A stretch of 64,000 nt of DNA from Terribacillus halophilus (GTDB lineage: Bacteria; Bacillota; Bacilli; Bacillales; Amphibacillaceae): assembly GCF_900101385.1 (NCBI RefSeq), contig NZ_FMZB01000009.1, forward strand, positions 78,108-142,107, read 5' to 3'. Position numbers and translations under genes: made by a program. Shown here piece after piece: positions 33,113 to 40,349 of this stretch. Below the pieces are notes generated by a model. It worked only from the letters and a program-made list of their open reading frames with translations, was not told where the DNA came from and did not search any database. How positions within the stretch are numbered: position 1 is the stretch's first letter; each line of letters starts with the position of its first letter.

Positions 33113-33431
33113 ACTTATATAAAGAACACAGCCGTGAAGGCTTGAAAATAACAGTGAAATCGGGAAGTTCCTGCTGTAGTGAGGCATACAATAATCTGCC
33201 TTCCCTGTTGAAAACATCTTCCTTCTTAACCGCATCAAGCTCCAGTTTGTCCTGTTCCCAATCTATCCACTTTCCGTATCCTTCTGCCCATTTCTCTATA
33301 TGCTGTTTCAATGTGTCGGTAACTGGTAATTCATCAAGATCCAAATTTTCTTTACAGCGCGCACACCAAATTGGATCGGCAAAATCTGCTTCCAAAAGAA
33401 TCTCCGTTATTTTTTTACAGCTGCATTCCAA
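33111..33431 (-). CDS. Small Cys-containing protein, unknown function, TTG start
   Basis: 106 residues. Cys3, Cys5, Cys23 and Cys26 (ECSC...WCARC) could form one zinc site. The rest is acidic and Trp-rich (EKWAEGYGKWIDWEQDKLELDAVKKED) with an FNREGRLLYASLQQELPDFTVIF end. Translation must begin at TTG 33431: an in-frame TGA lies directly before it, and AGAGAGG sits eight bases upstream. No function recognised; similar small proteins in Bacillus are hypothetical. Its 3' end shares a terminator with the PqqB-like gene. Confidence 0.65.
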   Translation of the reverse strand: MECSCKKITEILLEADFADPIWCARCKENLDLDELPVTDTLKQHIEKWAEGYGKWIDWEQDKLELDAVKKEDVFNREGRLLYASLQQELPDFTVIFKPSRLCSLYK

Positions 33432-33573
33432 TCATAATTCCTCTCTTTCGGCGGACATCAAGTGATCAAGCATACATCTGCATTTTCAGTTGGAAGTACT
33501 GCTGCCTTCCTTACTTCCTCACTCTGAACAAACATTCCGTCATACAGATATTCACTGTCATGCAAAAATTCCT

Positions 33574-34014
33574 CTACAACCTCAGTTCATAATGGTAGAA
33601 CTGCTTGTCACGCTCGTAACCTTTCCGTTCATACAATCGCTGTGCCTTCTCATTGTCAGGAGCCGTACTTAGCGCAATGCTCCCCGCTCCGGTTTCTTTT
33701 GCAAAAGCCTCGGCTGCTGTAAGCAATCTTTCTCCTACACCTTGTTTCCTGGCACTTTCCACCACATACAGATCATTCAAAATCCAAGCACGTTTCATGC
33801 CGATCGAAGAGAAGGTAGGATAAAGCTGCATGAAACCAATACAATCATCACCGTCTTTTGCAAGGAAGATGACAGAATCCCCTTTCTCCAGCCTTTCTGC
33901 TATGTACGCCTCTGCCCCGCTTAAGTCATTAGCTTGTTTGTAAAACTGACGATACTGGTTGAATAAATCTGTTGCTTGTTTTACGTCTTGTAATGTTGCT
34001 TTCCTAATGTTCAT
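33574..34014 (-). CDS. GNAT family N-acetyltransferase
   Basis: 146 residues. A full GNAT fold: MNIRKATLQDVKQATDLFNQYRQFY as first strand and helix, GDDCIGFMQLYPTFSS, AWILNDLYVVESARKQGVGERLLTAAEAFA with the RxxGxG acetyl-CoA loop at ~88-95, STAPDNEKAQRLYERKGYERDKQFYHYEL as the last strands. This pattern is common in small-amine or amino-acid acetyltransferases; the acceptor is not known. AGGGGAACA precedes ATG 34014. Adjacent to ydeI on the same strand, with a gap of about 30 bases. Confidence 0.88.
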   Translation of the reverse strand: MNIRKATLQDVKQATDLFNQYRQFYKQANDLSGAEAYIAERLEKGDSVIFLAKDGDDCIGFMQLYPTFSSIGMKRAWILNDLYVVESARKQGVGERLLTAAEAFAKETGAGSIALSTAPDNEKAQRLYERKGYERDKQFYHYELRL

Positions 34015-34046
34015 TTGTTCCCCTCCGATTCCTTCCTGTCTTTTTT

Positions 34047-34643
34047 CTATTTATCATTCAATCCCTTGCCATCCAGAATATGCTTTACATATTTTTCAAC
34101 CCTTGACTCCCGGGTTTTGGCTTGTTTAGCCTGGGAAAAATATAGAATGTATGCTCTTTGTCGTCCCGGTGTCAATGCTTCAAAAGCAGTCTTCAAGGCA
34201 GGGATTGCATTGAATTTATTGTGAAGCTCTTCAGGAATTATGTAATCTGTTTCCTTCTTGAACTCGATTTCCAAGCCCGCTTTTTCAACTTCGACAGCTT
34301 GACAAATATAGTCTTTCAGGATAGCTTCCAATTCAGCTATTTCCTGAGCGTTAGTGAAACGAATTTGGCGCGCTGCCTGCACATTTTCCGTTTGCTGGAT
34401 CAAGATGCCATGCGGATCTTTCAACAATGCACCCTTGTGAAACAAAAGCGCACAATAATCTTTGAAGCCATGGATTAATACGACATTTTTCCCTTCAAAA
34501 GTGTAACAAGGATGCTTCCATTTGAACTCTTCTGTCAGGTCGCAATCCTGTACGATATTTCTCAATTTCTTATATTCTTCTTTCCACTGTTTCGCCTCAT
34601 TTAAGAATGCATCAACCTTAGGATTCTTATTACTATTTGTCAT
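34047..34643 (-). CDS. ydeI: YdeI family protein (DUF1801 / bacteriocin-protection type)
   Basis: 198 residues from ATG 34643, nine bases after AGGAGG; a 15-residue extension has no SD. An N-terminal DUF1801 domain (~5-105) has KVDAFLNEAKQWKEEYKKLRNIV...TEEFKWKHPCYTFEGKNVVLIHGFKDYCALLFHKGALL. The C-terminal YdeI motif reads IIPEELHNKFNAIPALKTAFEALTPGRQRAYILYFSQAKQAKTRESRVEKYVKHILDGKGLND. Length matches B. subtilis YdeI. Members are linked to protection against peptides or bacteriocins in other bacteria, but the biochemical activity is unknown. Probably co-transcribed with the GNAT gene downstream. Confidence 0.88.
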   Translation of the reverse strand: MTNSNKNPKVDAFLNEAKQWKEEYKKLRNIVQDCDLTEEFKWKHPCYTFEGKNVVLIHGFKDYCALLFHKGALLKDPHGILIQQTENVQAARQIRFTNAQEIAELEAILKDYICQAVEVEKAGLEIEFKKETDYIIPEELHNKFNAIPALKTAFEALTPGRQRAYILYFSQAKQAKTRESRVEKYVKHILDGKGLNDK

Positions 34644-34752
34644 TCGGGGTAGCCTCCTCTTCTTAATTTTAAAATTTCCAGTCAGCAACTGTTACAAATG
34701 ATAATGCCCCATTTCCGCTAAGCTGTCCATAAGAAAACGTTTTGCCCATTTT

Positions 34753-35508
34753 TCACTTCTGGAATAAATGATGTAAAAGTCTGCCCCTATCCTCGAAAAA
34801 CTGCTTCATGACACTGTAATGCTGTGTTTCTTCGAGCTGGACTTCTTCCATCCCTTCTGCATCCAGCTGCAGAATTTTCGCATCCGGATAAGCCATCAGC
34901 AACGGCGCATGTGTGGAGATGATGAATTGCGACCCTTTTTCCACCAGCTCATCAATCCGTGCAAGCATCGACAGCTGACGGATCGGGGATAAAGCCGCTT
35001 CCGGCTCATCGAGAATATATAATCCATTGCCAGCGAAACGCTCCATGAAAGCCGCGAAAAATGCCTCTCCATGGGATTGTTCATGCAAAGATGTCCCGCC
35101 ATAGGAATCAATGATTTTACGTCCGAATCCCCCTTGATCCAGTTCTTCAATATGCGTCGCTACATTATAGAAAGTCTCTGCCCGGAAGAAGTATCCATCT
35201 TGCGGACGACTCCCACCGCGAACAACCCTTAATAATTCATGTAAATCTGAATGTGACGCGTAGCTGGAAAAGGAGAAGTTCTTCGATCCGCCTTCAGGGT
35301 TGAAGCCGAGCGCAACTGCAAGCGCTTCGAGCAAAGTCGACTTACCCATTCCATTTTCCCCGATGATATATGTAACGTTTGGATGGAAGGAAATATGTCC
35401 TAAGTTTTGAATAACTGGCAGGGAAAATGGGAATTGATTAGGGAGCAAGGAAGCATCTTCAATTAGACTCATTTGTCTCACATATTGATTGGTTTCTGTT
35501 AATTTCAC
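34753..35508 (-). CDS. AAA/ABC-type ATPase, soluble
   Basis: 251 residues from GTG 35508, preceded at seven bases by AGATAGG; an earlier ATG lacks an SD. Walker A GENGMGKST at about 50-58, ABC-like signature EQSHGE near 143-148, Walker B LYILDEPE with Asp/Glu near 167-170, and an ISTHAPLLMAYP H-loop. It belongs to the stand-alone SMC-like or recombination-type ATPases of the COG3910 kind, without a membrane partner in the neighbourhood. The role is unknown; such proteins occasionally take part in defence or DNA repair, but nothing here proves that. Divergent from a small membrane protein gene. Confidence 0.8.
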   Translation of the reverse strand: MKLTETNQYVRQMSLIEDASLLPNQFPFSLPVIQNLGHISFHPNVTYIIGENGMGKSTLLEALAVALGFNPEGGSKNFSFSSYASHSDLHELLRVVRGGSRPQDGYFFRAETFYNVATHIEELDQGGFGRKIIDSYGGTSLHEQSHGEAFFAAFMERFAGNGLYILDEPEAALSPIRQLSMLARIDELVEKGSQFIISTHAPLLMAYPDAKILQLDAEGMEEVQLEETQHYSVMKQFFEDRGRLLHHLFQK

Positions 35509-35553
35509 ACTATCATTCCTATCTTTATACATTCAGCTTGAGGAGGATTTATC

Positions 35554-35955
35554 ATGCAAGAGTATATTCTGTTCGTGATACTGCTTGTCCTGTTTATAGC
35601 GGTCATCATTTTCACCCGCTATTTGAACAAACCTGTTAAAAGTCTATTCACCATTTACTATTTAGTAATCGGAGTCTTATTCATCATCGTCAAAGAACGG
35701 ATTGACAGCGCCTATGAGGGAGTAGCGACGACACCCAATGTCAATTGGATCGTGAATAATGAATGGGTTGCAGATATCCGTCATTTGCTGTTTGTCCCAA
35801 TGATCGGCTTACTGATATATCTGCTTTACAAGGGCTATCAAGATCCAAAAGGACCTTGGAAACGCTCCAATATCCTAGGAGTCACTATTCCATTAGCTAC
35901 TCTGCTGGCAGTCTTGTATTTTTTGTTTACGTATATGTACGGTTATCACTTTTAA
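35554..35955 (+). CDS. Membrane protein, unknown function
   Basis: 133 residues with four predicted helices (about 4-22, 33-46, 77-96, 110-130). The loop ERIDSAYEGVATTPNVNWIVNNEWVADIRH between helices 2 and 3 probably faces outside. Strong GAGGAGG SD before ATG 35554. No family recognised. Divergent from the ATPase gene and convergent with a GNAT gene, with which its stop codon overlaps. Confidence 0.7.
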   Translation: MQEYILFVILLVLFIAVIIFTRYLNKPVKSLFTIYYLVIGVLFIIVKERIDSAYEGVATTPNVNWIVNNEWVADIRHLLFVPMIGLLIYLLYKGYQDPKGPWKRSNILGVTIPLATLLAVLYFLFTYMYGYHF

Positions 35956-36464
35956 GCATATTCGTGCTCGAGTATGCTATAAAGCAGTGAATCCCTCCAT
36001 CCCGTTTTCATACGCATATGTTCACGGATATACCCTTCCTTCTGCATACCGATTTTCTCCAATACAGCTGCAGAAGCGAAATTTTGGGGATCACAAGTAG
36101 CATAGATCCGATGCAGACTGAAAGTATGGAAGCCGATGGATAAGACTGCTTTGGCAGCTTCAGTGGCATAGCCTTTATTCCAGTAATCCGGATGGAGGAT
36201 ATAGCCAATCTCCCCTTCCCTATTATATTGGCTGGTAAGATAAAGCTCCACAGAACCGATCATATCCCCTTCACAAAGGATCGCGTATACGTATCGCTCT
36301 CGTGGATCTGCCTGTGTATCCTGCATTATTTGCTCGACATATTGCTTCGTTTCAGCCTCGGTGTTCGGACCCCAAGGCTGGTAGCGGCAAACTTGTTCTT
36401 GCGAAGCATATGCATGGACCGCTTTCCAGTCCTCTATTGTAAGCTCACGTAGCTGTATCCTCAT
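35952..36464 (-). CDS. GNAT family N-acetyltransferase (RimJ/RimL type)
   Basis: 170 residues from ATG 36464, six bases after AAGGGG. RimJ-like motifs: IQLRELTIEDWKAVHAYASQ, RYQPWGPNTEAETKQYV, IGSVELYLTSQYNREGEIGYILHPDYWNKGYATEAAKAVL with the pyrophosphate loop, and YATCDPQNFASAAVLEKIGMQKEGYIREHM. Likely acts on a ribosomal or other protein N-terminus or a small molecule. Its start lies within the end of the upstream GNAT gene (20-base overlap) and its stop overlaps the convergent gene's stop as TTAA. It forms one operon with the next gene and the alpha/beta hydrolase. Confidence 0.87.
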   Translation of the reverse strand: MRIQLRELTIEDWKAVHAYASQEQVCRYQPWGPNTEAETKQYVEQIMQDTQADPRERYVYAILCEGDMIGSVELYLTSQYNREGEIGYILHPDYWNKGYATEAAKAVLSIGFHTFSLHRIYATCDPQNFASAAVLEKIGMQKEGYIREHMRMKTGWRDSLLYSILEHEYA

Positions 36465-36996
36465 ATGCATCCCCTTTCCATTCCATTAACCAACAGTCTC
36501 GATAGCTGCCTTCATGCCACTCACGCTTAGGTAAGAGCTTCACTTTGCGGAAACCGCATTTCTCATAACAGCGGAGTGCACGTTCATTCCACGCTTGCGG
36601 GTCCATCACTACAATATCGGCTTGTTTTTCCTCTATAAGGAAACGGGTCATTGTTTGGACGAGCAATGTTCCGATGCCCCTATTCCAGTAAGCTGTTTCG
36701 CCGATGAACTGATCCATCCCGTATATTTGCTGCGTGCTCTCATAACCGAATTCTTCCTTCTCGTCATTGTCCAAATCGTAATATTGCACATAGCCAATCG
36801 GCTTATCTTCATAAAAGAAAATACATTTTTGTGCTGAATCTGCTGGATCAAAGAATACTTCTCTGACTTTTTGACTATCAAATGGGTTATCCCGGCCTTC
36901 ATAGAAATTAAGCACATCTGGATCTGACAACCATTTGACCAGGTGGGAAACATCCGAACTTACAAGCGGCTGAATCATTGGTTTTTGCTTTGTCAC
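36445..36996 (-). CDS. GNAT acetyltransferase resembling aminoglycoside 6'-N-acetyltransferases
   Basis: 183 residues. The pattern is that of AAC(6')-I-like enzymes: IQPLVSSDVSHLVKWLSDPDVLNFYEGRD, FYEDKPIGYVQYYDL, YGMDQFIGETAYWNRGIGTLLVQTMTRFL with the acetyl-CoA loop, then VVMDPQAWNERALRCYEKCGFRKVKLLPKREWHEGSYRDCWLMEW. Chromosomal members in bacilli are common and not always resistance genes. GTG 36996 overlaps the stop of the hydrolase gene (GTGA), with GGGAGG ten bases upstream. Translation is coupled to both neighbours. Whether an aminoglycoside is the substrate is uncertain. Confidence 0.8.
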   Translation of the reverse strand: MTKQKPMIQPLVSSDVSHLVKWLSDPDVLNFYEGRDNPFDSQKVREVFFDPADSAQKCIFFYEDKPIGYVQYYDLDNDEKEEFGYESTQQIYGMDQFIGETAYWNRGIGTLLVQTMTRFLIEEKQADIVVMDPQAWNERALRCYEKCGFRKVKLLPKREWHEGSYRDCWLMEWKGDAYEDTAT

Positions 36997-37937
36997 GATT
37001 CCACAGCCTCCCGTATCGTTTTTAATAGCTTGATGAATTTCTTCGGCTCTTCGAGAAACGGACTATGCGCACTTTCTGCAAAAGTGTGGAATTGTTTAAC
37101 AGGTGCTTCAAGTGCTGTATAGAAGTTGCATGCCTGCTGATAAGTAGTGTGATAATCATATTGCCCATGAAGGAAGTATGCCGGCACCTTCAGCTCGGGA
37201 ACAGTTCGAATGAGATTGGCTGTACTGATCTCTTTTGCAAGCTTTTGATACGAAAGGTCGCTGCCTGCGAAGACATGGAATTTATCTTTCCATCTATACT
37301 CCGAACAGCCCATCACTTCCCGGATCAAGCGAAGGTTACTGTATCCATCTCGCGTAAAACCAATGTCATACTTTCTCGCATACTTGAATCGGACTGCCCC
37401 ATAAGCACGGTTCAAGTAATATTCTTCATCAAATTTTATCCGAGCTAATTTACGTTTAGCTTTTTCATCGGCGCGGCGGCTCGCTTCCGAGACGAGGAAT
37501 TCATATGCTTCTTTTTCCGATTCAAACTGAATACCAATTTGCCCGACTCCTATATAGGCATGGATATGTTCTGGCACTTTTTGCGCAGCCAAGGTTCCTA
37601 GAATACTGCCCCATGAATGGCCCAGTACATATATCTTTTCCTGTCCATATGTCTCCCTTAGAAAAGCAATCATTTCTACTGTATCGTCAAGCAATTGTTC
37701 CAACGTAAGCAATTTTCCGCCCTCAGCTGCTTTGTAGGAGGAACCAGTACCTCGCTGATCCCAGTAGCAAACGGTAAATACATCCTCCAGTCTGACATCA
37801 TTCGCCTTTATTAATGGGTAAGCAGGAAATCCAGGACCACCATGGAGAAACAACAAGATAGGAGCAGATTCTTCCTTGTTATGCTTGATGATGGCACCTT
37901 GCTCTGCCCCATTCAAATCTACTAATAGTAAAGTCAT
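36993..37937 (-). CDS. Alpha/beta hydrolase, proline iminopeptidase-like
   Basis: 314 residues. Oxyanion motif HGGPG at 32-36, nucleophile elbow GHSWG with Ser108, HGQYDYHT with the acid region near 265, and ESAHSPF with the catalytic His near 291. A helical cap sits between. S33-type prolyl aminopeptidases share all these motifs, but so do esterases of the same group. ATG 37937 is preceded by GGGAGTGG. First gene of a three-gene operon with two overlapping GNAT genes. Its start is only 38 bases from the divergent methyltransferase start. Confidence 0.88.
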   Translation of the reverse strand: MTLLLVDLNGAEQGAIIKHNKEESAPILLFLHGGPGFPAYPLIKANDVRLEDVFTVCYWDQRGTGSSYKAAEGGKLLTLEQLLDDTVEMIAFLRETYGQEKIYVLGHSWGSILGTLAAQKVPEHIHAYIGVGQIGIQFESEKEAYEFLVSEASRRADEKAKRKLARIKFDEEYYLNRAYGAVRFKYARKYDIGFTRDGYSNLRLIREVMGCSEYRWKDKFHVFAGSDLSYQKLAKEISTANLIRTVPELKVPAYFLHGQYDYHTTYQQACNFYTALEAPVKQFHTFAESAHSPFLEEPKKFIKLLKTIREAVES

Positions 37938-37974
37938 CTATAACCACTCCCAATCAGAAAGGATAGAAGAAACG

Positions 37975-38745
37975 ATGGATTTTCATAACACAAAAAATAA
38001 ATGGAGTTATACTCAAAGAGATGCAAACTCCACATGGATTAGAACTTATTCCTCCCTCCTTGGAGATCATCCCATCCATCAAGCACTCGATATCGGCTGC
38101 GGCGGCGGGATTTATACGAAAGCTCTTGCTGCAATGGGTATACCGTCCGTGACAGGAGTAGATTCATCAGCAATCATGCTCGAGGCAGCAGCTGATAATT
38201 GTCAAGATCAGCATGGTATTCGTTTTCACAAGGGAAACGCTCAAGAAACCGGGCTGGAATCATTGAGCAGTGACCTTATCTTGGAACGCGCCTTGATTCA
38301 TCACCTGCAAGAACTGCAGCCTTGTTTCTCTGAAGCGCATCGTTTGCTGCGTCCCGGCGGCACCTTGCTCATCCAGGATCGTACACCGGAAGATTGCCTG
38401 CTGCCTGGCAGTCCCGAGCATATCAGAGGTTATTTCTTCTCGTGTTTTCCAAGACTTGCAGAATTGGAGATCAGCAGAAGACATACCTCCGCTCAAGTTA
38501 GGAAGGATCTGAAAACTTGCGGCTTTCATGACATAGAGAAACATACATTATGGGAAGTTCGTCAGATACATGAATCGAAAGAAAAACTGCTGGCAGACAT
38601 TCGTGCCAGACTGGGGAGAAGCATCCTGCATGCTTTAGAAGATGACGAACTGGAGAAGTTGGCTCTGTATATAGACGATTGTATCACACAGGAAAGGGAT
38701 ATTGTGGAAATGGATAGATGGACGATTTGGAAGGCGGTGAAGTAA
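37975..38745 (+). CDS. Class I SAM-dependent methyltransferase
   Basis: 256 residues from ATG 37975, after AAAGGATAG; a longer in-frame extension has no SD. Motif I reads HQALDIGCGGGIYTKALAAMG at about 40-60, motif II VTGVDSSAIMLEAA, then LILERALIHHL and EAHRLLRPGGTLLIQDRTPED. The C-terminal half (SAQVRKDLKTCGFHDIEKHTLWEVRQIHESKEKLLADIRARLGRSIL) is typical of UbiE/biotin-synthesis-like methyltransferases of bacilli whose substrate is unknown. Monocistronic and divergent from the hydrolase operon. Confidence 0.86.
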   Translation: MDFHNTKNKWSYTQRDANSTWIRTYSSLLGDHPIHQALDIGCGGGIYTKALAAMGIPSVTGVDSSAIMLEAAADNCQDQHGIRFHKGNAQETGLESLSSDLILERALIHHLQELQPCFSEAHRLLRPGGTLLIQDRTPEDCLLPGSPEHIRGYFFSCFPRLAELEISRRHTSAQVRKDLKTCGFHDIEKHTLWEVRQIHESKEKLLADIRARLGRSILHALEDDELEKLALYIDDCITQERDIVEMDRWTIWKAVK

Positions 38746-38755
38746 AAAGAAGGAA

Positions 38756-39055
38756 TCAATCCTTTACCCGGGAAGAATAATCGCGCCAATGTATAAGGAT
38801 GTCCAGCATATCACTTTCTAAATGGTCAGCAATTTTTTGGAAGGCTGCGACTGATCTATCTTGATCAAGTCCGACGTTTCCATCAGCAAACGATGCACTA
38901 TTTAAATAACCACTCAAAAGAAAAGCATCCGTCAGTGCCGGCTCTTCCCCACGCCCGTAGCAAGCTGGTCCAGTATCAGATTCTGCTGACAGAGGTCCGA
39001 CCTTCAACATGCCGCCTTTATCAATCCCCAATTCATAGTTTTTACCACCCAACAT
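38756..39055 (-). pseudogene. Fragment of a hydantoinase A/oxoprolinase (HyuA) gene
   Basis: The 99-residue frame carries the conserved internal HyuA segment GGMLKVGPLSAESDTGPACYGRG followed by EPALTDAFLLSGYLNS and DQDRSVAAFQKIADHL. That corresponds to roughly one seventh of a ~700-residue subunit. The N-terminal ATPase-like part and the C-terminal domains are missing, and no flanking frame supplies them. The last ~20 residues no longer look like the family. An ATG at 39055 with GGGAGAG upstream keeps the frame translatable, so a small leftover protein could still be made. It abuts the methyltransferase gene; a deletion probably removed the rest. Confidence 0.7.
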
Positions 39056-39404
39056 ACATCTCTCCCAAATAATAGCAATTTCTTATTACCCATAAATCTG
39101 ATTATATTCATAGGGATTATACCGTTCGCAAATTATTTTGACAAATTTACAGCTTGAACTGGAATAATATTAACTCAGCCCCCCTATACAAAATGCATAT
39201 GTGCCCCCGTAATCCCTATTAAAAAGAGGAACACTCCATATGGAATATTCCTCTGTACCTCCGTTTTTTTGCTTTCATAATACTGCCTTGAACATATAAA
39301 GTTAATGATCAATGTCAATTTACTATTTCCTAGTTTCCGGTAACTATCTAGCTCCATATAATACACAAATGTATATAACGGTCTACCTAATTAGAATGAA
39401 AATA
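39056..39404. other. Intergenic region with the tetR terminator
   Basis: About 350 AT-rich bases between the hyuA fragment and the TetR gene. Apart from the hairpin at 39221-39254 I see no feature. A plus-strand frame at 39312-39503 is only the antisense of the tetR 3' end. Confidence 0.4.
39221..39254 (-). terminator. Terminator downstream of the TetR gene
   Basis: Minus-strand AGAGGAA...TTCCTCT outer stem with an inner TCCATATGGA palindrome, followed by a T run. It is about 150 bases beyond the tetR stop codon. Confidence 0.6.
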
Positions 39405-39959
39405 TCACGACGTATGCTGAAAAAGTACTTTCGCCATCGCAATGGAATATTCCGCTGCTTTATCTGCACCAATCAAGGTGGTCATAGAAGTAGTTCCTTC
39501 TAGAAGCAGGGTCAGCTGATTGGCCAAATCCATTGGGTTATTAACCCGGTTTTCTTGTGCCAGCTGTTGAAAATAATGAAGCAATCTTGTTTTATGTTCT
39601 CTAGCAATGTTTTCAATTTCTTCGTCTATGCCCGCATAATCTTCTATTGCTCTCAAAAACATATCCCCTTTATAAGAATGTTCCTTTAACCAACGACAAT
39701 GCGCTTCTACAGCTAGAACGAAAGGAGAACTCAAACCTCTCTCTATATAAGAATCCAGATAAGACCAATAGCGTTCTTCTCGTCGCTTAAGTACTTCTTC
39801 AACTAATTTATTTTTGGAAGGGAAATGGTTATAAAGCGTCATCGTAGCGACATTTGCCTCCCTGATGATTTGCTTAAGACCTACACCGCGAAATCCATGT
39901 TCATAAAACAATCGTTCCGCTACTTGTAGTAATGCATCTTTTTTTGTAGATCGACTCAT
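39405..39959 (-). CDS. TetR/AcrR family transcriptional regulator
   Basis: 184 residues. N-terminal HTH at about 8-55: KKDALLQVAERLFYEHGFRGVGLKQIIREANVATMTLYNHFPSKNKLVEEVL. The C-terminal ligand domain is helical. GGAG lies 11 bases before ATG 39959. A dyad TTAGAC-AG-ACCTAA sits 20 bases upstream, and a related motif overlaps the start region of the divergent BCCT carrier gene. It is therefore probably the repressor of itself and of that carrier. The inducer is not predictable. Confidence 0.88.
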   Translation of the reverse strand: MSRSTKKDALLQVAERLFYEHGFRGVGLKQIIREANVATMTLYNHFPSKNKLVEEVLKRREERYWSYLDSYIERGLSSPFVLAVEAHCRWLKEHSYKGDMFLRAIEDYAGIDEEIENIAREHKTRLLHYFQQLAQENRVNNPMDLANQLTLLLEGTTSMTTLIGADKAAEYSIAMAKVLFQHTS

Positions 39960-39979
39960 ATGCTCAACTGCTCCTTTAA

Positions 39980-39993
39980 TTAGACAGACCTAA
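39980..39993. promoter_or_regulatory. Candidate TetR operator near tetR
   Basis: TTAGAC-AG-ACCTAA. Its minus strand shares AGGTC-NN-TCTA with the site at 40215-40232. Confidence 0.5.
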
Positions 39994-40186
39994 AATACAA
40001 ATTACAACCACAGTAATTACAAGTCAAACAATTTTCTTCAACCTTTTATAAATTTCATTCCTTCTTATTATTTCACCATTTAATTTATGAGATAACAGCG
40101 GTGACTGTGGGCTTTACAGCTTGTTTAGTATATAACAATAAATATTTTATTATAGGTCTTATTTGAAATTGAAATAGCTTTAACTG

Positions 40187-40215
40187 TTGATTGGAAAAGA
40201 ATCTTATGTTAAAAA
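40187..40215 (+). promoter_or_regulatory. Predicted promoter of the BCCT carrier gene
   Basis: TTGATT, 17 bases, TAAAAA, about 130 bases upstream of the start codon. Confidence 0.45.
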
Positions 40216-40232
40216 TAGAAAGGTCGTTCTAT
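40215..40232. promoter_or_regulatory. Candidate TetR operator at the BCCT promoter
   Basis: ATAGAA-AGGTCG-TTCTAT, 6-bp perfect arms, overlapping the expected transcription start. Contains the AGGTC-NN-TCTA motif also found upstream of tetR. Confidence 0.5.
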
Positions 40233-40349
40233 ATAGTTAGGTTAAGTTGCTATTATTTTTATGATTACGGAAGCTGTTTTAAATAGAGTAGAGATTAGCA
40301 TCGCTAATAACTATAAAACAGCATGTAATTTTGAAAGGGGAATAAATTT

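Larger units (their letters stand above)
39960..40349. other. Divergent control region between tetR and the BCCT gene
   Basis: About 390 AT-rich bases with no gene. It contains the tetR-proximal dyad, a BCCT promoter and a second related dyad. It also has two direct repeats of TTGTAATT 15 bases apart (minus strand, about 40000-40020) near a TTGACT -35 candidate for tetR. Confidence 0.5.

Noticed and set aside
34753..35508. Reading the lone ATPase as part of an anti-phage system
   Set aside because: No nuclease, TOPRIM or effector partner is adjacent; neighbours are ydeI and a small divergent membrane protein, so the context gives no support.
36445..36996. Calling this an acquired aminoglycoside-resistance gene
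   Set aside because: It is embedded by overlaps in a chromosomal operon with no mobile element nearby, and AAC(6')-like GNATs are common intrinsic genes of unknown substrate.
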